Positions 18,714 to 28,237 of a stretch of DNA of 64,000 bases are shown here, in pieces (position 1 is the first letter of the stretch; the number at the start of each line of letters is the position of its first letter). The DNA comes from Pseudomonas pseudonitroreducens. Its GTDB lineage: Bacteria; Pseudomonadota; Gammaproteobacteria; Pseudomonadales; Pseudomonadaceae. The DNA lies in the NCBI RefSeq assembly GCF_021603645.1, contig NZ_BQHJ01000001.1:806001-870000 (forward strand), read 5' to 3'. The notes under the pieces are model-generated. The model searched no databases. It saw only the letters and a list, made by a program, of their open reading frames with translations, and was not told where the DNA came from. Position numbers and translations under genes: made by a program.

Positions 18714-18759
18714 GGGCGAATTAATGCCACGCGCCGGGTGTTCAGAGCGAAAGGGAGGG

Positions 18760-20121
18760 TTAGCGGACGCCAGCGTTGCGCAGGGCGGTGGGGGTGTAGT
18801 CGGCCCCGCTGGCCTTGAATCCGAACTCCACCGCAGATTTCTCTTCGTTGGTCATGCCGGAGACGAGGTAGCGTCCGTTGATCAGGTCGTAGAGCGCCTC
18901 GACGCCCAGCCAGGGAATCTGCCTGTCATACAGCGGCGTCATGAAGCTTTCGCCAACTCGCCAGAGGGTGCCACGACCGTCGTAATGCTCGGCGACCATC
19001 GCCTGCCAGGTGTCTTCATCAATGAACAGGACGCGCTTGGCATAGATGTGCCGTTCGCCAGGCTTGAGCGATGCCTCCAAGGCCCAGACCCTGTGCTTTT
19101 CATAGCGAACCAGGTCCTGGTTCATGTGGCCGGGTTGAAGGATTTCGGCGTATTTGTGCGCCGGCGATTCCAGTTCGAAATTGTTGTAGGGAATGTAGAG
19201 CTCGCGCTTGCCAAGCAGCTTCCACTCGTAGCGATCCGGGGCGCCGTTGAACATGTCGAGGTTGTCTGCGACGCGCTGCCCATCGGAGGCGGGGTAGGGA
19301 CCGTCATAGGCGATCTGCGGGGCACGGCGGACGCGACGCTGCCCGGCGTTATAGATCCATGCCATGCGAGGCTCTTTCACCTGATCCAGCGTCTCGTGAA
19401 CGAGCACAACGTCGCCGGCCAGGCGGGCAGGCGCGGTTACCAGTTGCTTGTAGTAGAAGAGTACGTTGCTCTCCTTGCCCGGGTCGAAGTCACTGAGCTG
19501 ATCCCGATAGGTGAATTGCTGCTTGAAGTAAACCGAAGTGAAGGTGCCGTTGGAGGTGGGGACAGCCTGCACATGGTTGCGCTGCGCACTGCCTCCGCGG
19601 TACCGGGTGATGTGGTTCCAGAGAACCTCGATGCCACTCTGTGGAATAGGGAAGGGGATTGCGGTCTGGAAATCCTGCAGACCGTTACCGCCGCCTACCA
19701 GGCTTGCCTTGCGGGCGTTGGCCGCCACAGCCTTGAAGACCGCTTCGGGATAGGTCGCTGAACGATGGCTCGGATAGACGTTCATGCGGTAATCCGGGTA
19801 GCGCTTGAACATTGCCTGCTGCCCGCTGGAGAGATTGGCGGCGTACTGCGCCAGGTTCTGCGCCGTGATGGTGAAAAGCGGCTTCTCGCCGGCAAAGGGG
19901 TTGCCGAGGCGGCCATCGGCGCCACGTTGCCCCGCATTGGTCGGCAGCCCGCCAGTCCACGGCGGAATGCTTGCGTCGGCGTTGCCCGCTTTCTCTGCTC
20001 CCATGGGCGTCAGGCTGGTGCCGAGCTTCTGGGCTTCCACTTCAGAGACCGCAGCGAAGGCATGCAGCGGGACAGTCAAGGCTGCGCCGAGCAGCGCGAT
20101 ACGCAAGGAGGAATTTTTCAT
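18760..20121 (-). CDS. DUF1329 outer-membrane-associated protein
   Basis: A 453-residue exported protein with a signal peptide (cleavage near AFA-AV). The mature start, including EAQKLGTSLTPMGAEKAGNA and IPPWTGGLP, is characteristic of DUF1329, a LolA/LolB-like fold family. In pseudomonads these genes are found next to DUF1302 genes and hydrophobic-compound catabolic or efflux genes; their function is unproven. AGGAG-like bases precede the ATG. It is 12 bp downstream of the DUF1302 gene and clearly cotranscribed with it. Confidence 0.85.
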   Translation of the reverse strand: MKNSSLRIALLGAALTVPLHAFAAVSEVEAQKLGTSLTPMGAEKAGNADASIPPWTGGLPTNAGQRGADGRLGNPFAGEKPLFTITAQNLAQYAANLSSGQQAMFKRYPDYRMNVYPSHRSATYPEAVFKAVAANARKASLVGGGNGLQDFQTAIPFPIPQSGIEVLWNHITRYRGGSAQRNHVQAVPTSNGTFTSVYFKQQFTYRDQLSDFDPGKESNVLFYYKQLVTAPARLAGDVVLVHETLDQVKEPRMAWIYNAGQRRVRRAPQIAYDGPYPASDGQRVADNLDMFNGAPDRYEWKLLGKRELYIPYNNFELESPAHKYAEILQPGHMNQDLVRYEKHRVWALEASLKPGERHIYAKRVLFIDEDTWQAMVAEHYDGRGTLWRVGESFMTPLYDRQIPWLGVEALYDLINGRYLVSGMTNEEKSAVEFGFKASGADYTPTALRNAGVR

Positions 20122-20133
20122 TGTTGTTCTCCG

Positions 20134-21993
20134 TTAGAAGGAAACGCCGACGCTGAGCGCGACGAAGTCTCTGTCGACGTTGACGTTGTAATCACCGCCA
20201 AAGAAGTTGGTGTACGAAAGGCTCGCGTTATAGGTGTTGAGGTAGGTGGCATCGAGTCCGACGCTGGCGGCCTTGGAGCCCTGGTTGAATCCTGGTTCGG
20301 GGCCGTATCCGTCTACGTCGTGCGACCAGGCCAGGTTCGGTTTGAGCTCCAGCCCCTGGATGACGTTGGAGTACTCCCAGATGGCGCGCGCGCGGTATCC
20401 CCACGCATCCGACGTGGTGAATCCATCGTTGCTGCAGTACTCCGGCGTTGCGCTGGTGGAGGTGCACACGCTGTTATCCGGATAGATCGCGCCACCGCCA
20501 TAGGCCGTGCTGCGGCCATATCGCAGGCCACCTCTACCTTCGAGTCCGCCAACGTGCACGTATCCGACTTCGCCGATCAGAGTCAGGCGATCGGCCCCCA
20601 TGACCTGGTCAAAGAAATGCGTGGCAGTGACCTGGGCCTGGGTAACCTCTTTGCGCCGATAGCCAGCGATGGCGGCTGAGTTCTGAAGGTCGACTGCACC
20701 TGAGGACAGCAGTGGCGAGAGCGCTGTGATCCCCGTTCCTGCTGTGATCAGGTCGTACGGATTGATCTGCAGCGGCATGTTGGGGCGATAGCTGACCTCT
20801 CCGGCGAGCGTGGTCCCGGTGGGCAGGCTGGTGCTGAAGCTCAAGCCGTACAGGCGGACATCTTCGGGGTAGTCGACGTAGTACTTTGAGGTTCCGAGCC
20901 GGTAGGCCTGCGCCAGGCTCTGGCCAGCCGCCGACCCCAGCACTGCCGAGCAGGCTGCAGCTGGAACGCCCAGGTTTCCGCAGAGTTCCGGGGCGAAACC
21001 CATATCCGCGGCATGCGGGCTGGTCACAGCGCTGATGTAAGGCATGCGGCTGTGATAGTTCATGAAGTAGGCGCCGAATTCGCTGTCCCACTGCGGGGCG
21101 AACCAGCGCAACGCCATACCCCATTGGCCGCTATCACGCGGGTCGTTGTCATGCGCCCGCGGAATCTCGATCCCTTCGCTGGTCAACTTGATTCCGAACG
21201 GAGACAGCGCCTGCTGGGCAAGCGGGTTCTGGTAGATCACCGGCCCTACGGGCAAGCCACCACAGCCATCGGCAACGACATCGTTACCGGAGAAGAAGGT
21301 CCCGCAGTTATCGATGACGGTCTTGTCCCATCCGAACTGGTAGAACATCTCCGTGGAGAAGCTCTCGCTCAGGCTTTGAGAAAGATAAAACATGTTGACC
21401 GGCACCAGGCCTTCCTTGATCTCGGAGCCGGGGCGGCGGAAGGAAGAGACGTCTACCGGGTTGATGGCGTTGATGCCGCCCTGGATGAAGGTGCTTTCCC
21501 CCCAGTTCACGACTTGCTTGCCGAGCTTCACTACGCCGGGCAGTTCGTGAATCTCGTAGTTGTGGTAGACGAACGCGTCGAGGAACTCCGCGCCAGCGGA
21601 TTTCGCTGCCTCCTCGCGCCCGCTGTCGCTGATGTTTTTGTAGCGCAGGTCTTCATCCTTGAGGACGAAGTCATACCAGTACTTGCCGCGGACAAACACG
21701 CCGCTGTCCGCATACTTCAGCTCAAGGTCGTGGATGCCTTTGAAGACCCTCGAGATGCTGTCGCCCTCGCGGAAATTGAGCTTCCCGTCATCAACGCTGC
21801 GGCTGTGCAGCAACTTGGCCTTGGGGTTCTGAGTTGACCAGGATGAGCCTATGGACAGTGAGGAGTCGAACTGCCCCTCGATCTCTCCAATATTGAAGGT
21901 CACCGCATGAGTGGCCGGGATGTACAGGGCGTACAGGCTGAGTGCAGCGGTAATGCGCAAGGGTCGGAAGAGCGAGGGACTTGCCCGTTTCAT
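20134..21993 (-). CDS. DUF1302 family outer membrane protein
   Basis: A 619-residue protein with a signal peptide ending THA-VT, then the DUF1302 N-terminal pattern TFNIGEIEGQFDSSLSIGSSW. It ends in phenylalanine (VGVSF), as outer membrane barrels do. DUF1302 proteins resemble large porins and accompany DUF1329 proteins, probably forming an envelope system for hydrophobic molecules. The ribosome site is AGAGG. The gene lies downstream of tetR on the same strand (about 260 bp gap), so it may be transcribed from the autoregulated tetR promoter or from one in that gap. Confidence 0.85.
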   Translation of the reverse strand: MKRASPSLFRPLRITAALSLYALYIPATHAVTFNIGEIEGQFDSSLSIGSSWSTQNPKAKLLHSRSVDDGKLNFREGDSISRVFKGIHDLELKYADSGVFVRGKYWYDFVLKDEDLRYKNISDSGREEAAKSAGAEFLDAFVYHNYEIHELPGVVKLGKQVVNWGESTFIQGGINAINPVDVSSFRRPGSEIKEGLVPVNMFYLSQSLSESFSTEMFYQFGWDKTVIDNCGTFFSGNDVVADGCGGLPVGPVIYQNPLAQQALSPFGIKLTSEGIEIPRAHDNDPRDSGQWGMALRWFAPQWDSEFGAYFMNYHSRMPYISAVTSPHAADMGFAPELCGNLGVPAAACSAVLGSAAGQSLAQAYRLGTSKYYVDYPEDVRLYGLSFSTSLPTGTTLAGEVSYRPNMPLQINPYDLITAGTGITALSPLLSSGAVDLQNSAAIAGYRRKEVTQAQVTATHFFDQVMGADRLTLIGEVGYVHVGGLEGRGGLRYGRSTAYGGGAIYPDNSVCTSTSATPEYCSNDGFTTSDAWGYRARAIWEYSNVIQGLELKPNLAWSHDVDGYGPEPGFNQGSKAASVGLDATYLNTYNASLSYTNFFGGDYNVNVDRDFVALSVGVSF

Positions 21994-22207
21994 GTCAAAG
22001 CCTCTTTTTGTTGTTTTCGACTTTCCAGGGGGTGCACGCTGCCCCTGCGCCCTTGACGGGGCACAGCGGGATCGATCGGTGGTGTTAGCGGCGTGACGCC
22101 GCGACTGTCAGGGGCTCGGCGCTCGGCAGGAAAGCGCCCGGAGGGGGAGGGGGTGAAGGAGGTCTTTCATTGTTGTTCTCTCCTTTTTTTGGCAATAAGC
22201 GTCCCCG

Positions 22208-22227
22208 CGGCGCGCAATCGCGCGCCG
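22208..22227. terminator. GC-rich hairpin after tetR, possible terminator
   Basis: Perfect stem CGGCGCGC-AATC-GCGCGCCG just after the tetR stop. On the minus strand a run of seven A follows about 20 bases later, and there is no T-run. It is a strong hairpin but not a canonical intrinsic terminator; it may only attenuate read-through into the DUF1302 gene. Confidence 0.35.
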
Positions 22228-22254
22228 TTCAGGCAGTGGGACGTTCTGCGGGTT

Positions 22255-22860
22255 TCAGTCGATGCTGGGCAAGGCCGGTAGTGGCGTGTTGGCAAAGGCG
22301 CGCGCCTGTTCAGCCTTGACGCCCAAGGCGCGCAGCACCAGTTCGGCCGTATCGGCACTGACGTCTCTCCAGGTCTTGTGACCTTCAAGAACCAGCGTGA
22401 TGGCAATCAACACCGAGCCGGCAATCATGCCGATGACCGAGATCATCTGTTCCGGACGGAAGCTGTAGCGGTGTTTGGCCAAGCCATCGAGAACGTCACG
22501 AACGGGAGGGCCGTCCCACATTTTCTGCAGCGAGACGCTGGTCGCCGAGTAGCGCACCAGGAACGCTCCCCAATGGGGCTCTTCGTGAGCGCGACGAATG
22601 TAGAAACGAATGCCATTGGCCAGACGCTGCGCGGGATCCAGATCGGGTGCAGCACTCTGCCCGACGCGTTCGTTCATCTCTGCTGCCAGCTGGCTCGCGA
22701 CATCCTCGAGCAGCGTGTCGATCGACTCGAGTTTCTTGTAGATCGTGCCGCGCGCTACCCCGGCTGTCTGGGCCAGCTCGCTCACATTGATATCGTCCAT
22801 GCGGCGTTCGGCGAAGATGCGAATGGCCGCTTCATGGATGCGTTTTTCGATCGAACTCAT
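22255..22860 (-). CDS. TetR-family repressor of the catabolic island (copy 1)
   Basis: A 201-residue regulator. The start at 22860 has AGGA upstream; the frame is open 12 codons further, but those overlap the operator region. The N-terminal helix-turn-helix reads INVSELAQTAGVARGTIYKKLES (residues ~24-46), and the rest is a helical effector-binding domain. The run LANGIRFYIRRAHEEPHWGAFLVR is shared nearly word for word with the second TetR at 43.9 kb. Palindromes at 22889-22906 and 22982-23001 flank its promoter, pointing to autorepression and control of the divergent amidohydrolases. Confidence 0.88.
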   Translation of the reverse strand: MSSIEKRIHEAAIRIFAERRMDDINVSELAQTAGVARGTIYKKLESIDTLLEDVASQLAAEMNERVGQSAAPDLDPAQRLANGIRFYIRRAHEEPHWGAFLVRYSATSVSLQKMWDGPPVRDVLDGLAKHRYSFRPEQMISVIGMIAGSVLIAITLVLEGHKTWRDVSADTAELVLRALGVKAEQARAFANTPLPALPSID

Positions 22861-22888
22861 AGTGGAATCCTGTCTTTTCTGGTCACGA

Positions 22889-22906
22889 GTGAACAATTGT
22901 GTTCAC
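22889..22906. promoter_or_regulatory. TetR operator, tetR side
   Basis: Palindrome GTGAACA-ATTG-TGTTCAC, perfect 7-bp arms, 29 bp upstream of the tetR start. It has the same core and 4-bp centre as the site at 18686-18713. Confidence 0.8.
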
Positions 22907-22981
22907 GGGGAGTCAAGGGATTTTTTGAAGCTTCGCCATGCTTATGGGCCATTATGCGCTCGATGATCGATATTGACACTC

Positions 22982-23001
22982 TGTGAACAGTGGTGTTCAT
23001 A
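22982..23001. promoter_or_regulatory. TetR operator, amidohydrolase side
   Basis: TGTGAACA-GTGG-TGTTCATA: perfect 6-bp core arms plus near-matching flanks, about 80 bp upstream of the amidohydrolase start. Its central GTGG matches the operator of the meta-cleavage operon. Confidence 0.78.
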
Positions 23002-23080
23002 TCGATATGGTTGTGTTCTCACTGCCTGCCGTGCAGGAGCCTCCCGCTCCGCTAACCCAAATTCCCGCAAGAGGATCCAC

Positions 23081-24154
23081 ATGTCCATTCAGCAAGGGCG
23101 CATAGACGTCCACCACCACATCATCCCGCCGGCTTTTGTGGCCACCATGGACAAGATGGGGCTGACCAAGGTGGCCGGTGCTCCGCTGCCGAAATGGTCT
23201 CCCGAGAAATCCATAGAAGTCATGGATCTCAACGGCATTCAAACTGCGATCACCTCACTGTCCGCTCCCGGCGTGCATTTCGGCGGAGGGGTCGAGCAAG
23301 CGACTGACCTGGCCAGGCGCTGTAACGATTTCGCGGCTCAGATGGCGCATGATTACCCGGGCCGGTTCGGCAATTTTGCAGTGCTCCCCACGCCTTTTAC
23401 CGAAGCGGCGTGCAAGGAGGCCATTCGCGCGCTCGACGAGCTGAAGGCTAATGGCGTGGTGCTGCTGGGCAGCACCGACGGCCACTTCCTGGGTGACCCG
23501 CGATTTGAAGAACTGATGGCAGAGCTCGATCGTCGCCAGGCCATAGTTTTTGTCCACCCGAACATCCACAAGACCAGCGATGAGATCGGCCTTCAGACCC
23601 CCGGTTTCCTGCTGGAATTTCTCTGCGATACCACGCGCGCCTCGGTAAATCTGATTCTGACCGGGACAATGGAGCGATATCCGCGCATCCGCTGGATTCT
23701 CTCTCATGCCGGTGGCTTCCTGCCTTACGTAGCGTGGCGCATCTCGTTGGCGAATGCCCTTCCCGAATTCCAGGAGAAGGCGCCGCAGGGCGTCCTTACC
23801 TACGTAAAGCGCTTCTACTTCGATACGGCGCTTTCGCCATCCCGCTACTCGATGGTTGCCCTGAAGGAGCTCGTGGAGCCATCGCACATTCTGTTTGGCA
23901 GCGACTTCCCGTTTGCTCCTGCTCCTGTCACGACGCTGGTGTGCCAGACACTGGCAGAGAACAGCCCGTGGAATGAGGAGCAGCAATACGGAATCAACCG
24001 TGGCCACGCGTTGAGCCTGTTCCCACAGTACCGGTTGGCCAATGAGCAGGTAACTCCTGCGCCGATTTATGAAGGCGAGACCTTCTCCAATCGCATGCGG
24101 CGGCGGATGACAAAACCGGTGGCGGCGTTCGCGGAGCGCATTCGCAATCGCTGA
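23081..24154 (+). CDS. Cytosolic amidohydrolase-2 family protein, probable non-oxidative decarboxylase
   Basis: A 357-residue TIM-barrel metal enzyme of the ACMSD/gamma-resorcylate decarboxylase superfamily, starting at 23081 after GAGGA. The full active-site set is present: HxH metal ligands H11 and H13, H159 in FVHPNIH, H209 in LSHAGG (the catalytic histidine position in ACMSD) and D275 in FGSDFPF. Relatives remove CO2 from aromatic acids or act on related C-C or C-N bonds. Its divergent, operator-linked position beside a phenol meta-cleavage operon suggests it makes the phenol that the hydroxylase then oxidises. A hydrolase role is possible. Confidence 0.82.
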   Translation: MSIQQGRIDVHHHIIPPAFVATMDKMGLTKVAGAPLPKWSPEKSIEVMDLNGIQTAITSLSAPGVHFGGGVEQATDLARRCNDFAAQMAHDYPGRFGNFAVLPTPFTEAACKEAIRALDELKANGVVLLGSTDGHFLGDPRFEELMAELDRRQAIVFVHPNIHKTSDEIGLQTPGFLLEFLCDTTRASVNLILTGTMERYPRIRWILSHAGGFLPYVAWRISLANALPEFQEKAPQGVLTYVKRFYFDTALSPSRYSMVALKELVEPSHILFGSDFPFAPAPVTTLVCQTLAENSPWNEEQQYGINRGHALSLFPQYRLANEQVTPAPIYEGETFSNRMRRRMTKPVAAFAERIRNR

Positions 24155-24192
24155 TCAGCCCACATTACGCAGAAGAACAATAAGAGGGTGTC

Positions 24193-25395
24193 ATGAAACG
24201 TCGTGAGTTTGTCGCGGCGTCCGGGGTTGTTCTGGGCGCCTCTATCCTTTCCGCCACAGACAGCATCGCCGCCACAGGCGCATCTGGTTTGCCATCGGAA
24301 GCTCCACCTCCAGTCGACAAGGGTTCGGAGTCCCGTCGCAGTGAAGGTGTGGTCGATGTCCATCAGCACGTGATCCCGGACTTCTACGCAGCCGAGTTGA
24401 CGCGTCGCGGGCTGAATGTTTTCGCAGGTGAGTCGTTGCCCACCTGGAGCGCTCAGTCTGCATTGGCGCACATGGACGACCAGGAAATCTCCTCGGCAAT
24501 CCTGTCCCTGCCGGCGCCCGCCGTTTGCTTTGACGAACCCAGGGAGGCGTCCTTGCTGGCCAGGCGCTGCAATGAGTTCATGGCCAGGGCGAAGGCGTCC
24601 GAACCCGGGCGTTTCGGCAGTTTCGCAGCCATTCCGCAACGGGAGCCGGGGAGTGCCTGTGCGGAGGCCATCCATGCCCTGGATCAACTCGGCGCGGATG
24701 GCGTCCAACTGCTTGCCAGTGATGGGCAGCACTTCCTAGGAGAGCCCCGATTCGAAGAGCTGATGGCGGAGCTCGACAAGCGCCAGGCGAAGGTATTTGT
24801 GCATCCCAATATGCACGCCACAAGCCAGTCACTCGCTCTCGGGACGCCCGGCTACCTGGTGGAGTTTGCCTGCGACACCACCCGCGCGGCCGTCAACCTG
24901 ATCCTCAGCGGCACCATGGAGCGATACCCGAATATCTCCTGGATTCTCGCGGAGGGGGGAGGGTGCCTGCCTTACGTTGCCTGGCGAATCTCTTTGGCAA
25001 ACGCACTTCCCGAGTTCGATGATGCTGCTCCCCAAGGGGTACTGCACTATCTCCGGCGCTTCTACTTCGATACGGCGTTGTGTGCCTCGCCCAGCGTTCT
25101 TGCAACGCTCAATGAACTTGTTGAACCGTCTCGTCTTCTGTACGGCTCCGACTGGCCCTATCTGCCCCATGTTGGGGAAAGAGATTTCCAGTTCATCCAG
25201 ACCACAGACCTGCTCACCTCAACCGGGCGGGGTCAGCTTCAACGGGGGAATGCCTTGAGCCTTTTCCCGCGGCTGGCGCGGCAGGGCGAGGCGGTTGCAG
25301 CGCTGCCGGTCTATGACGTCGAAAGCAGTTCCCATTGGGCGTTGCGCCAGATGAAAAAGCCGCTATCGGCGCTTGCGCAGTCGCTCAAGGACTAG
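24193..25395 (+). CDS. Tat-exported amidohydrolase paralogue lacking a conserved active-site histidine
   Basis: A 400-residue paralogue of the preceding protein, 38 bp downstream. It carries an N-terminal twin-arginine signal (KRREFVAASG, hydrophobic stretch, cleavage near residue 27). H57 and H59 (VHQH), H204 (FVHPNMH) and D320 (YGSDWPY) are kept. The position matching H209 of the cytosolic copy is a glutamate, E254, in LAEGGG. A metal site may persist while the usual catalytic base is gone. The protein may bind or transform the substrate in the periplasm by different chemistry, or have lost activity. The shared FLGEPRFEELMAELDKRQA-type run shows tandem duplication followed by relocalisation. 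Confidence 0.78.
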   Translation: MKRREFVAASGVVLGASILSATDSIAATGASGLPSEAPPPVDKGSESRRSEGVVDVHQHVIPDFYAAELTRRGLNVFAGESLPTWSAQSALAHMDDQEISSAILSLPAPAVCFDEPREASLLARRCNEFMARAKASEPGRFGSFAAIPQREPGSACAEAIHALDQLGADGVQLLASDGQHFLGEPRFEELMAELDKRQAKVFVHPNMHATSQSLALGTPGYLVEFACDTTRAAVNLILSGTMERYPNISWILAEGGGCLPYVAWRISLANALPEFDDAAPQGVLHYLRRFYFDTALCASPSVLATLNELVEPSRLLYGSDWPYLPHVGERDFQFIQTTDLLTSTGRGQLQRGNALSLFPRLARQGEAVAALPVYDVESSSHWALRQMKKPLSALAQSLKD

Positions 25396-25653
25396 CGCCT
25401 GTAAGACCTTCGGGCGTGTGGCAGTAGTGATTCATCTCTGCTCCACTGGTAACTCGCTTCGGTGGTTTTCTGGGGGGCTGAAAACTATTGGAGGTTAGCT
25501 GCCGACCCTTCGCAGACTGTGGTTACGGTCGCCTGGGTCGGGTGGATATTCGCGCTGGATACGGCGTTGTTCGATCTGACCGTGCCGGGCGTCAGGTGGG
25601 CGGCAATCCTCTTGAGCAGAATCGTCAGGAGGGACTGCCGCCACCCACTTACC

Positions 25654-28125
25654 TCAGAAGTCGGCCTTCAGGGTGACGGTGTAGTTGCGTGGGTCGCCAT
25701 ACTGGTTGCTCGCGTTCAACCAGCCGATGGAGGAGTAGTACTTCTTGTCGAACAGGTTGTTGCCGTTCAGTGCGACGCTGAAGTTCTTGTTGATCTGGTA
25801 GGCCAGGCGGGCGTTCCAGATGGCATAGCCGGACTGCTTGATATCGCCGACGCCGCCGGTCCCTCCGAAGTTGCTGTTGTAGTTTTCGCTCTGGATGCTG
25901 GCGCCCGCGCCGGCGGTCCACTGGCTCAGTTCACCGGGCAGGTTGTAGTCACCCCAGAATCGCAGCAGGTGGCGCGGCGTGTAGCTGTTGAAGGTGGAGC
26001 CGGATGATGAGGTGCCGTCGCCCGGATCGTTGAGGAACTTGGTCGAGGTGTAGGTATAGCCGGCGAACAGTTGCAGGCCCCTGAGTACTTCGCCGCTGAT
26101 CTCCGCATCGAAACCTTCGGCGCGAACCTTGCCGCCATCCACGTAGCAGTTGTCTTCGCCGTTCTGCCCGCACTCCGAGGCGTAGTCATACTGCGCTCGG
26201 TTCTCCTGGTCCACGCGGAAGATCGCGAAGCTGGTGTTCACGCGGCCATCCATCAGTTCGCCCTTCAGGCCGATCTCGTAGTTCGAGCCTTCGATGGGCT
26301 TGAGCGGGGCGCTGTCCTGGGTCAGCTCGGTCTGCGGCTTGAAGATGTCGGTGTAGCTGGCATAGACCGACCACTGGTTGTTCAGCTCGTAGATGAGGCC
26401 GCCATAGGGGGTGAACTCACCGGTCTCCCGCGAATGGGCGGGGGCGGGCGACGAGGTAGTGAAGCGGCGCAGCTCATAGTCGTACTGGTAGTTGCTGGTT
26501 CGCCCGCCGACGACCAGGGTCAGCGGCTCGGCCAGCTTGTAGCGCACGACGCCGTAGAGCCCGTTCTGGCGGATCCTGCCCTCGGAGGCGCCGGCGTAGG
26601 TCGTGCTCAGCATCTCTTCTTCGGTCGGTTTGCGCGGGGAGACCGGGTCGTAGATGTTGATCGGCCCGAGGTTGAGCAGACCTCCCTGCACATCGTCGGT
26701 CTTCAGGTCGCTGGCGTTGGCGCCGACCACTACCTGGTGTTCCAGGTCGAAGGCGCGCCACTTGCCGGCGAGGTTGATGTCGGCGCCCTTGTTGACGTTC
26801 TCGAAGTCGTAGAGGTAGGCGCGCGACTGCATGCCGTCGCCGGTGGCGGGGTCGACCGCACCGCGGCCGAAGCTGTAGAGGATGTCGTTGGTCTCGCGGA
26901 TGTAGCTGCCCGAGGCATTCAGGCGCCAGTCTTCGTTGAAGTCATGGGTGACGTCGGCGAACCAGGTGGTCTGCTTGTTGTTCCACTTGTTCCAGTCCGC
27001 GCCGGTGAAGGTGGAGCGGCCCGCTTGCACCGCGCTGCCATCCTTGTTGCGCGGCAGGCCGCCGAAGGACGGTGTCGAGTGCAGGTCCTCGACACTGGCG
27101 CCCGCGGCTACCCGGGTGTCGTCGGTCAGGTCGTACTCGAGAATCCCGTAGAGCACGTTCTTGCGGCTATCCGCCGTGTCGTAGAAGTAATCCCGATCCT
27201 CGTGGGCGGCGACCACGCGCCCGCGCAGCCTGCCGTCGGCAGTGAGCGGAGCGCTGCCATCGAGTGTCTGCCGGTAGGTGTCCCAGGAGCCGGCGCTGGC
27301 GGTGAGCGAGAGCGAGGGCTCGGCCTTCGGGCGCTTGCGCACGAGGTTGATCGCCGCGCCGGGGTTGCCGCTGCCCTGCAGCAGGCCGTTGGCGCCACGC
27401 AGCACTTCCACGCGGTCGTACAACAGCGTGTCGGAGGTGAAGCTGCTGCCGATGGCGTAGTAGCGGCGGTCGAGCGGGACGCCATCGTACTGGATGGTTT
27501 CCACCTCGAAGCCGCGCGAGTAGATGTACTTGCCGCCGGATGGGCTCTGGTAGGTGGTGATGCCGGTGGTCTTCTCCAGCACCTGGTCCAGAGTGTCGAG
27601 ACGCTGGTCGTCCATCGCCTTGCGTGTGATGACGGTAACCGACTGCGGGATGTCCTTCAGGCGCTGGGTCGATTTGCCGATGGTGGCTTCGTTGGAGGTG
27701 TACGAGCCGGAGCCCTCCGTCGTAGGCCCCAGCCCCTGGCCGGTAACGACCGTATCGCTCATTTCCAGGGCCGCCGGGATTTCCTCCAGCACGTAGCTGC
27801 CACCCTGGTCGATCGCACGCAGGCCGGTGCCGGCGAGCAGGGCGGCGAAGCCGGCCTCCCTCGAATAGCTGCCGTGCAGGCCATTCGACTGCCGGTTGGC
27901 GGTCTTGCTGGCATCGAACGAGAGCGCAACCCCTGCCTCGCTGGCAAAGCGGCTGAGCACTTCGGTCAGCGAGCCGGCGGCGATGTCGTACTGACGGATG
28001 CTTTGCACCGCGCCGGACGGTACCGGCTCTGCGGCCTGTACGGCAGGTACGCCGACGACGGCGACGCTGAAGAGGGCGGCCTGCACGTGGATGGCGAGCC
28101 GATGGCGAACGAACGGATACAGCAT
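25654..28125 (-). CDS. TonB-dependent ferric-siderophore receptor with signalling domain
   Basis: An 823-residue outer membrane receptor starting at 28125 (GGGGAG site). After the signal peptide comes an STN signalling domain (YDIAAGSLTEVLSRFASEAGVALSFD, about residues 45-95), then the plug with DIPQSVTVITRKAMDDQ, and a 22-strand barrel ending in KADF. This is the FpvA/FoxA-type layout. The STN domain contacts the FecR protein encoded 112 bp upstream, so ligand binding outside is relayed to the ECF sigma factor. The particular siderophore is not evident. Confidence 0.9.
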   Translation of the reverse strand: MLYPFVRHRLAIHVQAALFSVAVVGVPAVQAAEPVPSGAVQSIRQYDIAAGSLTEVLSRFASEAGVALSFDASKTANRQSNGLHGSYSREAGFAALLAGTGLRAIDQGGSYVLEEIPAALEMSDTVVTGQGLGPTTEGSGSYTSNEATIGKSTQRLKDIPQSVTVITRKAMDDQRLDTLDQVLEKTTGITTYQSPSGGKYIYSRGFEVETIQYDGVPLDRRYYAIGSSFTSDTLLYDRVEVLRGANGLLQGSGNPGAAINLVRKRPKAEPSLSLTASAGSWDTYRQTLDGSAPLTADGRLRGRVVAAHEDRDYFYDTADSRKNVLYGILEYDLTDDTRVAAGASVEDLHSTPSFGGLPRNKDGSAVQAGRSTFTGADWNKWNNKQTTWFADVTHDFNEDWRLNASGSYIRETNDILYSFGRGAVDPATGDGMQSRAYLYDFENVNKGADINLAGKWRAFDLEHQVVVGANASDLKTDDVQGGLLNLGPINIYDPVSPRKPTEEEMLSTTYAGASEGRIRQNGLYGVVRYKLAEPLTLVVGGRTSNYQYDYELRRFTTSSPAPAHSRETGEFTPYGGLIYELNNQWSVYASYTDIFKPQTELTQDSAPLKPIEGSNYEIGLKGELMDGRVNTSFAIFRVDQENRAQYDYASECGQNGEDNCYVDGGKVRAEGFDAEISGEVLRGLQLFAGYTYTSTKFLNDPGDGTSSSGSTFNSYTPRHLLRFWGDYNLPGELSQWTAGAGASIQSENYNSNFGGTGGVGDIKQSGYAIWNARLAYQINKNFSVALNGNNLFDKKYYSSIGWLNASNQYGDPRNYTVTLKADF

Positions 28126-28237
28126 GGTCTCTCCCCGGTAATGGTGACCAAGTGGGTCACTGATGCCGGGAAAGCCGAACCAGGGACGAAGAAAGTGCAC
28201 GGTGGTCAGAATTTTTTTCGGCGGCATCCGCAAGGCG

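Noticed and set aside
22141-22175. A second ATG with a GGAGAGAACAACA leader on the minus strand between tetR and the DUF1302 gene
   Set aside because: The frame stops after about 20 proline-rich codons and shows no similarity to anything; at most a vestigial start region.
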